Below are positions 35,854 through 46,219 of a stretch of 64,000 nucleotides of DNA, piece by piece (within the stretch, counting starts at the first letter, position 1; each line of letters opens with the position of its first letter). The notes beneath the pieces are model-generated. The model had not been told where the DNA came from. It worked only from the letters and a program-made list of their open reading frames with translations, and made no database searches. The stretch is from assembly GCA_029260735.1 (NCBI GenBank), contig JAJDCR010000015.1, positions 1-64,000 of the forward strand. Direction: 5' to 3'. This stretch comes from Planctomycetota bacterium. Its GTDB lineage: Bacteria > Planctomycetota > Uabimicrobiia > Uabimicrobiales > Uabimicrobiaceae. A program made the translations under genes and the position numbers.

Positions 35854-38800
35854 ATGAAAAAAGATAGAGAAAAGCCTCGTGCTCGTGGCCTATTTTACTA
35901 TGCTAAAAAACTAGGTTATTTAAAAGAAGAGTTTTTAAAGCACAAGCCTGAAAAAGAAGAGGAGTTTACAAAAACTCTTTCTTCGGAAGAAAAGACCAGG
36001 GTTCATTTTTTATGGGCAAAGCAACAGCTTTTACAAAGAGCTTACCAAGAAGGACTTTTAAAAGAAGATGATAGCAAGCAATTGCTCCAAAAATCTCTCC
36101 AGTCTTCGATTCAGAAGAAGAGCCTTCATTTACGAGCCTTGAAAGAAGGGCGCTTGCGATTTTCTCAAATCGAAGATTTATCTAAGCAGTTAGTTGCAGA
36201 GGGAATTTTACTTTCTTGGGAAAAAGATTTGCTTTTACGAGCGGCAAAAGCATCGAGAAACACATCTAAAAGCTTACCTGTAGACTCTTTTTCAGAACTT
36301 CTCTCCTCTTCAAATTCCTCCCAAGATCATTTAGGGCCTTACCAAATATTAGAAAAAATTGGCTCAGGAGGAATGGGCAAAGTTTACAAAGCACGTCATA
36401 AAAGGCTCGATAAAACAGTTGCGATAAAAGTTCTTTTGCAAGATAGCGAAACGGAAGAAGTTGATCGTGGTCGTTTCTTAGCAGAGGCTAAGTTAATAGC
36501 TAAGTTAAACCATCCTAACATAGTAAGAGCTCAAGATTTTGGGAATGCAGGAGGACAAGACTACATCGTAATGGATTTAGTTGAGGGAGAATCTCTGGAA
36601 CAAATACTCGATTCGGACAAAAAACTTTCTTTTCGAAAAGGAGTAAAGATTCTCCGCGATGTTACTTTAGCTATATCTTATGCTCACCAAGAAGGGTTTA
36701 TTCACCGCGACCTCAAACCTGCCAACCTAATGATCGATAAGCAAGGAAAGCCGTTGGTAATGGATTTTGGCTTGGCCAAAAAGATCCAAGGAGGCAAAGA
36801 TCTCACAAAAACGGGGGAAATTTTAGGAACCCCTCGCTACATGGCTCCTGAACAGACAGGAGGACAAGGCTCTCAGATATCTGCTCTGACAGATGTTTAT
36901 GCCCTAGGAGCGATTCTCTACGAGGTAATCACGGGGCATAAGGCTATTTCTGGTGAGAGTTTTTTTAACATTGTTTATCGAATCGCTCATGGAGAAATTG
37001 TTCCTCCCCGCCAACTTGTTTCGAGCATTGCTTTAGACTTAGAAACAATCTGTATGAAAGCGCTCGAAAAAGATCCTGCCAAACGTTATTCTTCCGCTCA
37101 AGCTATGGCCGATGATATGACCCGTTTTCTTGAGGGGGAAATGATTTTAGCTCGTCCTCATAGCCTTTGGCAAAAAGCGCGCAAGAAAATCTATAAAAAT
37201 CGTGTTTTTGTGACAAGTGTGGCTCTTTTACTTTGTGGCATTATGGCAACATTTGCTTGGAACAAGCAAGTGTTAGACCAAAAAGTGGTCATTGAAAAAA
37301 ATATGGCTAGCTGGAATGCATGGTGGAATGACTGGGAGGAAAATTTTCAGAAAGACTACCTTCTTTTGCAGTCGGTTGACAAAATTTTGCAGAAATCGGA
37401 AGGTTTGATCTCTTCATGGGAAAAGCACCCTAAGAGAAATTACCACCATTGGGTTTCCTACGATGATAAACTTTTTTCTACTTGGCAGAATTATGAGAGT
37501 AGTTTGGCTTCTTTACCTAGCTTTTTTTCAAAATACTCCTCTATGATCAACGCTTACGAGAAGCTAAAGGAAAAAAGCCAATGGAAAGAGCTACAACTTT
37601 CCCAGAAAGGAGAAAATCGCCTTGCTAACTTTCTCTTAAAAATTTCCTTTCCTTTCTCAGAAAAATGCGCCAATCCTGCTTCTATTATGGTAAGGCACAT
37701 TTCCCAAAAAGTGACGTCGTTGAATAAGAAAAGTAAGAATGCTCTAAAGAGGTATGGAGAAGAATCTAGCCCTTCTCTATTGGAAAAAATTCGTTGGTAT
37801 TTAGGCTACAGTGGATTACTTTTAAAGGACTTGCAATCATTAGTTAATGAAGACAACCAAGCAAATTTATCTGCCCAAAAAGAAATTTTCGAAGAAATAA
37901 AAGCAGATCGGGAAAATATCTGGGAACAAGCCTTAGGAGAAGATGCAGATGTTCAAGATACAAAAAAAATTCTTTTCCCTATCAAAAAAAATAATCATCT
38001 AGAAAAACTGTGTCAGATGGATATAACTTACGCACCCGCCTATTTTCAATTAGCTCAGATAAAACACCAATTTAACTATCGCGAAGCTCGCATAGTCTAC
38101 GAAAAATGTAATCGAAGAGAAAAAAAAGCCCTTTCCTTCTTTTACCTAATGGATATCTATTTTACTTTTTCTCACTCTATTGTTCTCCAACTTCACCGTA
38201 GTCAGTCCAAAGAAAGTATTACCTCTCGACTAAAAGAATTAGATATTTTGACGGAAAAAAATCTCCAAAGCTTTCAAAAAATTCTAGAGCAAACTCGTTC
38301 TAGGAAGAAGAAAGAGTTTTTTAAAAAAATGAAAAGCTTTTATGAGAAAATGACCAAAAGAGAAAGATATATTTCAGAGATTTATCCTGAAAACGCGTTA
38401 GGAAATCACCTAGAGTTACACTTAGTTCCTAAAGGAGCCAGCCAAAAAGCGTTAAGAGTACTAGAACCAAAGATACAGAAAGACTACTTAGAAGGTATTC
38501 AAGTCTACTATAGTTTGCTAACAACTCTAGAAAAACTCTCCAGTGACTATCTCCCTCAGTGGATATTTCATTGGAAATCTGTCATTTACCTAGATCTAGA
38601 TTTTTTAGGAGAGGCTCCTAAGGAAGGAAAAAGTTATTTAGAGAAAGCTCTGGCTGCTCAACTTCAAGCGGTAAAAAAAGAACCTCGCAACATTCGCTTT
38701 CAAAAGCAATTAGCCAAGATATATTCTGTGATAGGAAATTTTGATCAAGTTGGCCAAGTTTATCAAAAAATCTCTCCTCCGATGAACTCAGAGATGAACT

Positions 38801-40059
38801 TGCACGATTTTTCCTATGCTTGGGGATTAAATAAAGACTATTACCTTGCTCTCCTTCGGCAAGGCAACATAGAGAAAGCCCAAGAAATCCTGGAGAAATA
38901 TTTCAATTATTTTCAAATATTAGTTCGCAAAAATCCTGAAGCATCCGCTCAACATTCCTCCGAAGAAGTATATAATCGCTCAGAAGTTTTTTGGCTGTCT
39001 TTTTTATATCTTACTCAAAACAAAGTTGAAAAGATCCAAAAAGTTTTTCCTTACTGGAAATGCTACCAAAAAATGCCTAGCATCCATTATGGAGAAACGA
39101 TGGTTCAACACTGGCTCTACTTTATTTGCGCTATGAAACTAGGAGAAAAAGAAAAAGCAATCATCGTATTAAAAGCCTTATGGATTGAAATTAGTAGAAG
39201 AGAGGGAGAGTTTGCCCAAAAAGTAGAGCAAATGGGTTTGCTTTTTAGTAGCCAAGTCCCTTTTCTTTTGCACTATGACAACATTCTAAATAGCCCGGTC
39301 AAACATCGTAAACTACCTCGTGCTTTTGGCGATTTATTGGATAAAATGCAAGAAAAACTGGGCTTCGATTTATCCTATAGTCTACTTGATTATGGACCAC
39401 TTTTGAAATTCGTAATGCAATCGGTGAGAAAAGATCTCACTTTGGAGAGAAAAATAAATCAAGTGGCAGAGGAAATTTTTAATAGCCAAAATGCTTTTTA
39501 TATAACATTTTATACTGCTATAAAAATGGAAACTGATTTTCGAGAGGATCGTCTTCGTAAAATGCAAGACCTCTCTAACCCTAAATTACTCCTGCAAAGA
39601 GCTACTGGATATTTTCGCCAGAGTCTCTATACTTTAGAGAATAAAGACTATCTAAAAAAAGCTCTGAAAGACGTTTTGCTTGCTTTAGAAAAAGAACCCG
39701 CTAATGCTGACTATCACTATGCTTGCGCTCTCCTTTATGCTGCTTTATCTCAAAAAGAAAAAGACTATTCCTATTTAGCCTTTTTTCATTTGAGTTTTGC
39801 AGCTGAACTAGGGTGGTCTCATTTTGATTTTTTAATTCAGGAAGACCCTTACTGGAAACCTTTTCTTTCTCAAGCTTCATTTCGCTCGTGGATGGAAAAT
39901 CCTAAGCACAACTTGCTCGCATACTCTTTTTTGGAAATAGATAAAAGAAGCAAAGAGCTTTTCCGGAAAGGCTACCAAAAGCAAGCTAAGTTGATCATTA
40001 AAGCATATCTCAAAAAATCGTCTTCTCAGGCAAAAATCTCAAATGTCTTTGCAAAATAA
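35854..40059 (+). CDS. Large membrane Ser/Thr kinase with unknown C-terminal sensor
   Basis: A protein of 1401 residues. Residues 1-160 are helical with repeated EG-LL-x-x-x-x-LL-x-x-x-L units like those preceding many planctomycete kinases. The kinase spans about 163-428: glycine loop IGSGGMGKV, K192, IHRDLKPAN (283-291), DFG 304-306, APE 331-333; all catalytic residues are present. One membrane span lies at 452-468. The remaining 930 residues are helical, without a named family, ending in TPR-like helices and a QEDPYWKPFL element. It fits a single-pass receptor kinase with an extracytoplasmic sensor. The ATG follows TGAGG. The gene is convergent with the next one, only 8 bases apart. Confidence 0.92.
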   Translation: MKKDREKPRARGLFYYAKKLGYLKEEFLKHKPEKEEEFTKTLSSEEKTRVHFLWAKQQLLQRAYQEGLLKEDDSKQLLQKSLQSSIQKKSLHLRALKEGRLRFSQIEDLSKQLVAEGILLSWEKDLLLRAAKASRNTSKSLPVDSFSELLSSSNSSQDHLGPYQILEKIGSGGMGKVYKARHKRLDKTVAIKVLLQDSETEEVDRGRFLAEAKLIAKLNHPNIVRAQDFGNAGGQDYIVMDLVEGESLEQILDSDKKLSFRKGVKILRDVTLAISYAHQEGFIHRDLKPANLMIDKQGKPLVMDFGLAKKIQGGKDLTKTGEILGTPRYMAPEQTGGQGSQISALTDVYALGAILYEVITGHKAISGESFFNIVYRIAHGEIVPPRQLVSSIALDLETICMKALEKDPAKRYSSAQAMADDMTRFLEGEMILARPHSLWQKARKKIYKNRVFVTSVALLLCGIMATFAWNKQVLDQKVVIEKNMASWNAWWNDWEENFQKDYLLLQSVDKILQKSEGLISSWEKHPKRNYHHWVSYDDKLFSTWQNYESSLASLPSFFSKYSSMINAYEKLKEKSQWKELQLSQKGENRLANFLLKISFPFSEKCANPASIMVRHISQKVTSLNKKSKNALKRYGEESSPSLLEKIRWYLGYSGLLLKDLQSLVNEDNQANLSAQKEIFEEIKADRENIWEQALGEDADVQDTKKILFPIKKNNHLEKLCQMDITYAPAYFQLAQIKHQFNYREARIVYEKCNRREKKALSFFYLMDIYFTFSHSIVLQLHRSQSKESITSRLKELDILTEKNLQSFQKILEQTRSRKKKEFFKKMKSFYEKMTKRERYISEIYPENALGNHLELHLVPKGASQKALRVLEPKIQKDYLEGIQVYYSLLTTLEKLSSDYLPQWIFHWKSVIYLDLDFLGEAPKEGKSYLEKALAAQLQAVKKEPRNIRFQKQLAKIYSVIGNFDQVGQVYQKISPPMNSEMNLHDFSYAWGLNKDYYLALLRQGNIEKAQEILEKYFNYFQILVRKNPEASAQHSSEEVYNRSEVFWLSFLYLTQNKVEKIQKVFPYWKCYQKMPSIHYGETMVQHWLYFICAMKLGEKEKAIIVLKALWIEISRREGEFAQKVEQMGLLFSSQVPFLLHYDNILNSPVKHRKLPRAFGDLLDKMQEKLGFDLSYSLLDYGPLLKFVMQSVRKDLTLERKINQVAEEIFNSQNAFYITFYTAIKMETDFREDRLRKMQDLSNPKLLLQRATGYFRQSLYTLENKDYLKKALKDVLLALEKEPANADYHYACALLYAALSQKEKDYSYLAFFHLSFAAELGWSHFDFLIQEDPYWKPFLSQASFRSWMENPKHNLLAYSFLEIDKRSKELFRKGYQKQAKLIIKAYLKKSSSQAKISNVFAK

Positions 40060-40067
40060 AAGCCTAT

Positions 40068-41843
40068 TTACTTTCGAGAAATATTTTCTTTTAGTCGCTT
40101 CATTTTTCTTGTAACGAGAGCGCGAATTTCATTATCTCGTGAAGTTGGGTAGATATCTTTTTTGTATTTTTCTTGGAATTTTTCCCACCTAGAAATCTGT
40201 TCTTCTAAACTACCCGTTTGCTTTTGTAATTTTTTAAACTCTGCCTCCATAGCTTTTATATCGTCCCACCATTGAACTCCTGTGCCTTCTCTTTTTTCAT
40301 CATTTCTTTTCCCTGCTTTTAGAGAATTTATTCGTTTTTTAGCATGAGCTCGCATAATTTCATCTTTTTCGCTTTTAGGATAGTTAGCAGAATAGTTTTT
40401 AAGAAACTTTTGCCACAGATCGAGTTCCTGTGAGGAAGAAACACTTTTGTTACGAATTTGAGTAAAGCGGATAGTCATTTTTTTGAATTGCTCTTCTCGG
40501 TGCTCTAGCCAGAAGAAACCGCCTACCGTAAATAGGATAAGAGTGAATATAGCCATAGGTAAATGGCTTTTCTTTTCTTTTTTTGTTTTCTGTTCAGAGG
40601 ACTTATTCTCTATATTTGCTTGGTCCATCTCCTCCATTTGGCGTTTCTTTTCGCTTTCCCATTTTTCCCGTTCTTCTTCAGCTTGATTATCTCTTTCTCG
40701 ACGTTCCAGTTCTATTTTTTCTCTTTGGACTTTCAGAGAAGCTTGCTCTGCTTCGAGCTGGCGTTGTTTTTTTTGCAACTCCTGTTCTCGCGGATCGACC
40801 CCAATTTTACTCAACTTTCCAAACATTTCTAGGCACTCTTCTGCTTTTGGACGCTTACTGGGATCTTTCTCTAAACAAGCTTCGATTAAAGGGTAAACTT
40901 CATCTTTAAGTCCAATACCCGGTAGATCTAATAAGGGAACAGGTTGGTCAACAGTGATTTGTTTCATGAGTTGAACAGGAGTTTTTGCCGTGAAAGGTAG
41001 CCGTAAAGAGACGATTTGGTAGAGAATGACTCCCAAAGACCAAATATCCGTTGCAGGATAAGTTTTTCCATCAAAGGCTTCGGGAGCGGCATAAACGGGA
41101 GTGTAACCTGAGTGGATAGACTGGAGAGATTCGGTTTGAGAAACTAGCTCCGAAGTACCAAAGTCAGACACTTTGAGTTGACCGTTATCGAGAAGAATAT
41201 TGTCAGGCTTAAGGTCTCGATGAACTAAACTCTGAGGGCGTAAACTATGAGCAGTATTTAGGGCAAATGCAATTTGATAGCCCCAATCATAGATAGTTTG
41301 CTCGTCATAGGGACGAGTAAGCCTTTTGGTCAAAGATCCCTCATTGCAGTACTCTAAAACCAAATATGGGTAGCTAATGCTATGATCCAGAACAGAAACA
41401 ACATAAGGACAAGTGGACAAACTTCCGGTCAGAAAAGCCTCTTTGGAAAATAACTCTCCGATATTTAATCGCGCCCACATCATGGCCGCATCGTCTTTTT
41501 CTGAGCGTTGAGCAGCTTCAGCATAGCGTCTTAAAAGGTTATCTGTAGGAGCCTTTATTGCAACCATCTTTCCTTTTTTACTTGCGGTTCCTTGCTTTGC
41601 ATCAAAGCCAATATAAACACGACCAAAAGCCCCTTCTCCAATTACTTTTAAAATCCCATATGGGCCAATCAAAGGGAAGCGAAGAGAGAGAGGCTGTTTA
41701 TCGGGAGTATTTTCGCTCCAACACAATTCTGATTTTTCGATCTCCTGAGCCACTAGTCGAGCAAACACTTCGCGGGTGTCAAGACAAACTCCACTTTCCA
41801 ATTGCCACTTTTGATCTTCTAGAGATAATTCATCTTCACTCAT
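40068..41843 (-). CDS. Membrane Ser/Thr kinase with coiled coil and duplicated C-terminal unit
   Basis: A protein of 591 residues. The kinase is at about 58-345, with glycine loop IGEGAFGRV, K97, VHRDLKPDN (207-215), DFG 227-229 and APE 253-255. A charged coiled coil (EREQ/K-rich) spans about 350-425 and a membrane span about 432-450. The short extracytoplasmic tail holds two copies of a 50-residue unit, with cores LWQKFLKNY...YPKSEKDEIMRA and RWEKFQEKY...YPTSRDNEIRA. It is the last gene of the minus-strand five-gene cluster, 36 bases after the zinc-ribbon membrane protein. Confidence 0.92.
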   Translation of the reverse strand: MSEDELSLEDQKWQLESGVCLDTREVFARLVAQEIEKSELCWSENTPDKQPLSLRFPLIGPYGILKVIGEGAFGRVYIGFDAKQGTASKKGKMVAIKAPTDNLLRRYAEAAQRSEKDDAAMMWARLNIGELFSKEAFLTGSLSTCPYVVSVLDHSISYPYLVLEYCNEGSLTKRLTRPYDEQTIYDWGYQIAFALNTAHSLRPQSLVHRDLKPDNILLDNGQLKVSDFGTSELVSQTESLQSIHSGYTPVYAAPEAFDGKTYPATDIWSLGVILYQIVSLRLPFTAKTPVQLMKQITVDQPVPLLDLPGIGLKDEVYPLIEACLEKDPSKRPKAEECLEMFGKLSKIGVDPREQELQKKQRQLEAEQASLKVQREKIELERRERDNQAEEEREKWESEKKRQMEEMDQANIENKSSEQKTKKEKKSHLPMAIFTLILFTVGGFFWLEHREEQFKKMTIRFTQIRNKSVSSSQELDLWQKFLKNYSANYPKSEKDEIMRAHAKKRINSLKAGKRNDEKREGTGVQWWDDIKAMEAEFKKLQKQTGSLEEQISRWEKFQEKYKKDIYPTSRDNEIRALVTRKMKRLKENISRK

Positions 41844-41879
41844 TGCTTTTTCCTTTTTACATGCTTAAAACTAACTGCA

Positions 41880-43808
41880 TCAATAATCCACCAAATATAA
41901 ACCCTTGGGTACCTCTACCCAGCGTTTTTTGATCTCCAGTCCCTTCTTTTCCCAAAGTTCTTGTAATCGATATAGCTCTATTTCTATTTGAGTAAGATGA
42001 GTTAGTAGAGCCAAATCATCTTTTGTTTCTTGATGAAGACGAACAAAAGATTTTCCCAAAGAAACTATTCGTCCCTCTAATCCCTCTCTTTCTCTTTTTC
42101 CTTCTCCAGTTTTCTTTTGCAGCCACGCCTTTACTTCCTGTTGCCATTCATCTGGGAAGGGTACTTTCTTCTCTTCAAAACTCGTCATGCGCTCAAGCCA
42201 GTTCTTGTATATTTGAAATGTTTCTTTTTGTTTTTGCCATTTTCCTATGTGATAGTTTTGGATTTGCTTGTGTTGCCCTAGCTGTAAAGATAAGCTATCC
42301 TTTTTTTCTTGGTCTAAGGCAAGAAAATAGTTAAGGAATTTGCTTTGATGGCGACTAGAAAGGATAAAGTCTAAACGAAATAATCCCGGTTCTAAGGGAG
42401 TATCCAGAATAAACTGACTTTGAAAAAAACCATTTTTACTGAGAGGACATAAGCAGCGTTGAACAAGATCTTGACCGAAAAAAGAGCGTAGTTCTATCAT
42501 TATTTTTACCTCTAAACCGGTCGGAAGAGTTAGGAGTTCCATTTTTCCTTTCACTTCGAGAGATGTTTTTTTTCCTGAATCGTAACGAACTTGAGGTGTT
42601 GTCAGTTTATAAGCTAAATCACCTGGACGACTTCCCGGCTTCCAGTTTTTTGCTAGTATGTTTTTTTGCTCTTGGGTAATCCAGTATTTTCCCCAGCGAG
42701 CTAGTCCCTTATTTTTAAAATGAACTTCCGGTTCACTAGAAACAACTTCTACGATAAGAGCTTGGATAGGACGTTCTTTGGAAAGAGTCGGAGCAGTAAC
42801 CAAAGGAGGAGTAATTTTTTCAAGAGAAACGGGAGGTTTTATCGGAGGATTCATTATTTCCCAAAAGATGTAAATGGTACTGCCTAAACCGAAAAGTAAA
42901 ACTAAAGCACCTGCTCCTAACCATAAACGTATTTGAGAAGATCTTTTTTTACGAGCTCTCCGAGAACGCCGAGATTTTCCAGAAAGATTTTTTTTGGCCG
43001 GAGTAAAAGTCGAAACGTCAAAAGAAAAGGTTTCGTTGGTGTCTGAGACTCCTCCCGTGGTTAAGTTTTCATAAAAATGCAAGAGTTCGGGAGAACCACG
43101 AACAACACTTTCTTTCTCTTGTCGATGAGGAGACACGGTTTCGACAAACTCGTCTTTTCTTTGAATTTTTTCGGGGCAATCAGGAAAACTCTTGCGAGCA
43201 ATTTCTAAAAAGGAAATTTTCGCAGAAGCGGGGGGTTTTTTAGGATAGTAGTACTGAAGTTCTTGGTCTTGGCAAACTGGGCAAATCGTCGAAGAAAAAT
43301 CATAGTTAAAGAAATGATAAACGCGAAAACAATTGGAACAAGACCAAGAGCTTGCTTCGATTTCCGATTGAAACTGTCTCAGACGAGAAGCAGAAAGAGC
43401 TTTGCAGTCTTCGACCAAAATTTCCGCGAGACTCTTGGGTTGATTTTGACTTAGATACTCTTGTCGTTTTTCCTCTGCGCGGTAAATTTCATCGCTCTCA
43501 ATCGGAGGAACAGAGTAGTGCTCACTAAAATAGATAGTCCCCTTAATGACAGTATCAGGAAAAGAAGTCCAGGTTGCAGGCGGCTCTTTGAATTCATTCT
43601 GAAGACAAAGGATTTTTTCGATTTGCTCTGAAGTAAGAATCCCTTCTTCGAGAAAAATCTCACCTAGTTTTTTTTCCGACTTCTCTTGCTGTAACTTGAG
43701 AGCTTTAAGGAGAGTTTTATAATGAATGAGCCCTTCTTCTATTGCCAATCGCCCAAAGAGCAAATGGGCAAATCTTTCTACTTCTAAAAAAAACGCGGGA
43801 TTTTTCAT
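41880..43808 (-). CDS. Single-pass membrane protein with zinc ribbon, function unknown
   Basis: A protein of 642 residues. Residues 1-75 contain FGRLAIEEGLIHYKTLLKAL and a second LGEIFLEEGILTSEQIEKIL, the paired EEGL/EEGI helices found at the N-termini of planctomycete kinases and MshE-like domains. A zinc ribbon follows (CSNC...CPVC, near 150-175), then a Ser/Arg-rich linker, a basic stretch (RRSRRARKKR) and a membrane span (LWLGAGALVLLFGLG). The outer half has beta-rich sequence and then helices. I recognise no enzyme. It sits between two kinase genes of the cluster, 2 bases from the upstream one, and may link them to the envelope. Confidence 0.75.
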   Translation of the reverse strand: MKNPAFFLEVERFAHLLFGRLAIEEGLIHYKTLLKALKLQQEKSEKKLGEIFLEEGILTSEQIEKILCLQNEFKEPPATWTSFPDTVIKGTIYFSEHYSVPPIESDEIYRAEEKRQEYLSQNQPKSLAEILVEDCKALSASRLRQFQSEIEASSWSCSNCFRVYHFFNYDFSSTICPVCQDQELQYYYPKKPPASAKISFLEIARKSFPDCPEKIQRKDEFVETVSPHRQEKESVVRGSPELLHFYENLTTGGVSDTNETFSFDVSTFTPAKKNLSGKSRRSRRARKKRSSQIRLWLGAGALVLLFGLGSTIYIFWEIMNPPIKPPVSLEKITPPLVTAPTLSKERPIQALIVEVVSSEPEVHFKNKGLARWGKYWITQEQKNILAKNWKPGSRPGDLAYKLTTPQVRYDSGKKTSLEVKGKMELLTLPTGLEVKIMIELRSFFGQDLVQRCLCPLSKNGFFQSQFILDTPLEPGLFRLDFILSSRHQSKFLNYFLALDQEKKDSLSLQLGQHKQIQNYHIGKWQKQKETFQIYKNWLERMTSFEEKKVPFPDEWQQEVKAWLQKKTGEGKREREGLEGRIVSLGKSFVRLHQETKDDLALLTHLTQIEIELYRLQELWEKKGLEIKKRWVEVPKGLYLVDY

Positions 43809-43810
43809 AG

Positions 43811-46219
43811 TTAATCTGTGATGGCATAAAAATAGGAGTCGTAGCTACCAAAGTATATGGCACCTTGGTCAATTAAAGGAGAACAGACAATAAAGCCTTT
43901 TGTAGAATAGCTCCATACTTTTTTTCCTTCTTTGAGGCTTAAGGCATAGAGAGTCTTGTCATTGCTTCCAAAATAGACTATTCCACCGGCAATGCTCGGA
44001 GAAGAAAAGATTGGTCCACTTGTTTCATATTTCCACATAAGGGCACCTGAGTTTGTCTCAAGGCTATAAAGATTTTTATCTGTGCTTCCAAAATAGATTC
44101 TTTCTTCTAAAAGAGCGGGAGAAGAAGTGATTTCTGCTTTGGTTTTATACTTCCACAAAAGGCCACCACTTTTTCGATCGATGGCATACAAATACCCTTC
44201 TTTGTTCCCAAAGTAAACGACACGTTCATCTATAGCAGGAGAAGAGGTTATTTTTCCTGAAGTTAGAAAACTCCACTGAAATTTTTTTTGAACAACATTT
44301 AGAGCATAAAGTCGACCATCATTACTTCCAAAATAGATCATTTCTCCATCAATAGCAGGAGATGACCAAATCCCTCCTTGGGTAGGAAATTTTCCTTGAA
44401 GAGTGCCTTTTTCTAAATCAAGAATGTACATATTTCCATCCATACTCCCACAATACAATCTTTGAGAGTCTAGAGTAGGTGAAGAAATGACCTTACCTTG
44501 AGTTTGATACGACCACTTGAGTTTTCGAGCCACTAGGTCGAGAGCATAAATCTGTCCGTTGCTACTACCAAAATAAGCGGTTGTTTGGAAAATGGCGGGA
44601 GAAGAACCAATCGCAGCCCCGACAGAAAACTTCCAAATAACCCGACCTGTTTGACTATCCACCTCATAGAAATAGCCATCATCTCCCCCAAAATAAATTC
44701 GGTTTGAAATTTTAACCGGAGACGAAAATATGCCTTTTTTTGTTTTCATTGTCCATTTAACAACCCGAAAGCGCTCTACTGCTTGGGTAGAATAAACCCC
44801 TTGGTTTTGATTTCCTCGAAAGGAAACAGGTGAGAGGCTTCCCTCTAGAATTTTTAAAGCATCGTCCCAAAGGTCTTCCTTAGTAGATTTTTTTGGGGGA
44901 AGGTCTGTCCTTGTCATAATTTCTTGGAGTTTTGCTTTTTCTTTTTTGAGCTCAACTTTTAGTTTTTGTAGGCGCTTTTCATAGTCGAAATTTTTGTGTA
45001 AGGCGACTTGCAACTTTTCGAGGCTTTCTTGTTTCTCTTGAACAAGCATTGTTTTCTCTTGGGTAAGTGCTTCCCTTTGTTTTTGGAGGGTGCTGTTTTT
45101 TTGCCAAACAAAAATTAATCCCAAAAAAAGAAGAGGAACAGAGAGCGAGAGAAGAAAGAAGGGCTTAAAGAGCACCTTATGAAAAACATTTTCTTCCGAC
45201 TTTCCTTGGGCTTTTTTACCGAGAAAATTTGTCAGGTCTTCTGCCATCTCAGCCGCATTCTGGTAGCGTTGAGACTTTTCTTTTGCGATTGCCTTGAGAC
45301 AAATTTTTTCTAAAGCTTCTGGGATTTGGGGAACGATCTTACGAGGAGGAGTCGGTTTGCTCGAAACTACTTTAAGCATCACAGTCATCGGATTATTTCC
45401 CGGAAATAAATTCTGTCCTGTTAGCATTTCATAAAGGGTTGCTCCTAAGGAGTAGACATCACTTTGGGCATCCACTTGGCGAGCTTTTCCCCGAGCTTGC
45501 TCAGGAGACATGTAGGCGGGTGTTCCTAAAACGTGACCGGCTTGAGAAATGTCTTGGCCTCCCTCTATCTTTCGAGCGAGGCCAAAATCCATAAGAAAGA
45601 TCTCTCCTGCATTATCCATCATTATATTGCCCGGCTTGATATCTCGGTGGACAATATTTTGTTTATGAGCATGCTCTAAGGCTTTCGCTACTTTGAGTAC
45701 GATAGAAGCGGCTTTTCGTCCAGTAAATTTCCGGTTTTTATCTAAATAGTCTTTGATCGATTGCCCTACAATATAGGGCATTGTGTAAAAGTAGAAACCC
45801 TTTTCCTCGCCTAAATCAAAAATTCCAGCAATATTAGGGTGATTTAATTTGGCTACGGCTTGAGCTTCTCGGCGGAACCGGGCTATATCAACTTTTTCAA
45901 TGCCTGCTCCTATCGACAGTGTTTTTAGAGCCACCTCTCTTTTTAATTCATCATCTTCGACGAGATAGACTTTGCCCATATTTCCTTGGCCTAAAAGACG
46001 AATTACCTGATAGCGCCCTAAACTTTCTGGTTCTTCTTGAAGAAAAGATTCGAGGAGAGAAGAAGAGGGCAAAGGACTCGACATTACACCGGTCTCTTGG
46101 CTAGAGAAATTTCCAGTCGTTTTATCTTCTAAAGGATTAGAGTAAGAAAGAGGCGTTGTTTCATCAGAAGAAACGCTCTTAGATTTTTTCTTAGGCTTAT
46201 CTCGATTAGGCTTACTCAT
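43811..46219 (-). CDS. Ser/Thr kinase with PQQ-type beta-propeller receptor domain
   Basis: A protein of 802 residues. The kinase is at about 65-335, with IRLLGQGNMGKV, VALK lysine, IVHRDIKPGN, MDFGLA and SPEQ (APE variant). A membrane span lies near 345-365 (FLLSLSVPLLFLGLIFVW) followed by a coiled coil. Residues about 465-802 hold seven to eight PQQ-enzyme-like propeller blades, each with SSPAI/Y-FGS-x-x-G-x-x-YALD and W-x-F/Y-x-T. The catalytic half is cytoplasmic and the propeller faces outward as a ligand sensor. ATG at 46219 has AAGGTG at 7 bases; an in-frame GTG nine bases earlier lies inside that site. It overlaps the upstream gene by 8 bases. Confidence 0.94.
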   Translation of the reverse strand: MSKPNRDKPKKKSKSVSSDETTPLSYSNPLEDKTTGNFSSQETGVMSSPLPSSSLLESFLQEEPESLGRYQVIRLLGQGNMGKVYLVEDDELKREVALKTLSIGAGIEKVDIARFRREAQAVAKLNHPNIAGIFDLGEEKGFYFYTMPYIVGQSIKDYLDKNRKFTGRKAASIVLKVAKALEHAHKQNIVHRDIKPGNIMMDNAGEIFLMDFGLARKIEGGQDISQAGHVLGTPAYMSPEQARGKARQVDAQSDVYSLGATLYEMLTGQNLFPGNNPMTVMLKVVSSKPTPPRKIVPQIPEALEKICLKAIAKEKSQRYQNAAEMAEDLTNFLGKKAQGKSEENVFHKVLFKPFFLLSLSVPLLFLGLIFVWQKNSTLQKQREALTQEKTMLVQEKQESLEKLQVALHKNFDYEKRLQKLKVELKKEKAKLQEIMTRTDLPPKKSTKEDLWDDALKILEGSLSPVSFRGNQNQGVYSTQAVERFRVVKWTMKTKKGIFSSPVKISNRIYFGGDDGYFYEVDSQTGRVIWKFSVGAAIGSSPAIFQTTAYFGSSNGQIYALDLVARKLKWSYQTQGKVISSPTLDSQRLYCGSMDGNMYILDLEKGTLQGKFPTQGGIWSSPAIDGEMIYFGSNDGRLYALNVVQKKFQWSFLTSGKITSSPAIDERVVYFGNKEGYLYAIDRKSGGLLWKYKTKAEITSSPALLEERIYFGSTDKNLYSLETNSGALMWKYETSGPIFSSPSIAGGIVYFGSNDKTLYALSLKEGKKVWSYSTKGFIVCSPLIDQGAIYFGSYDSYFYAITD

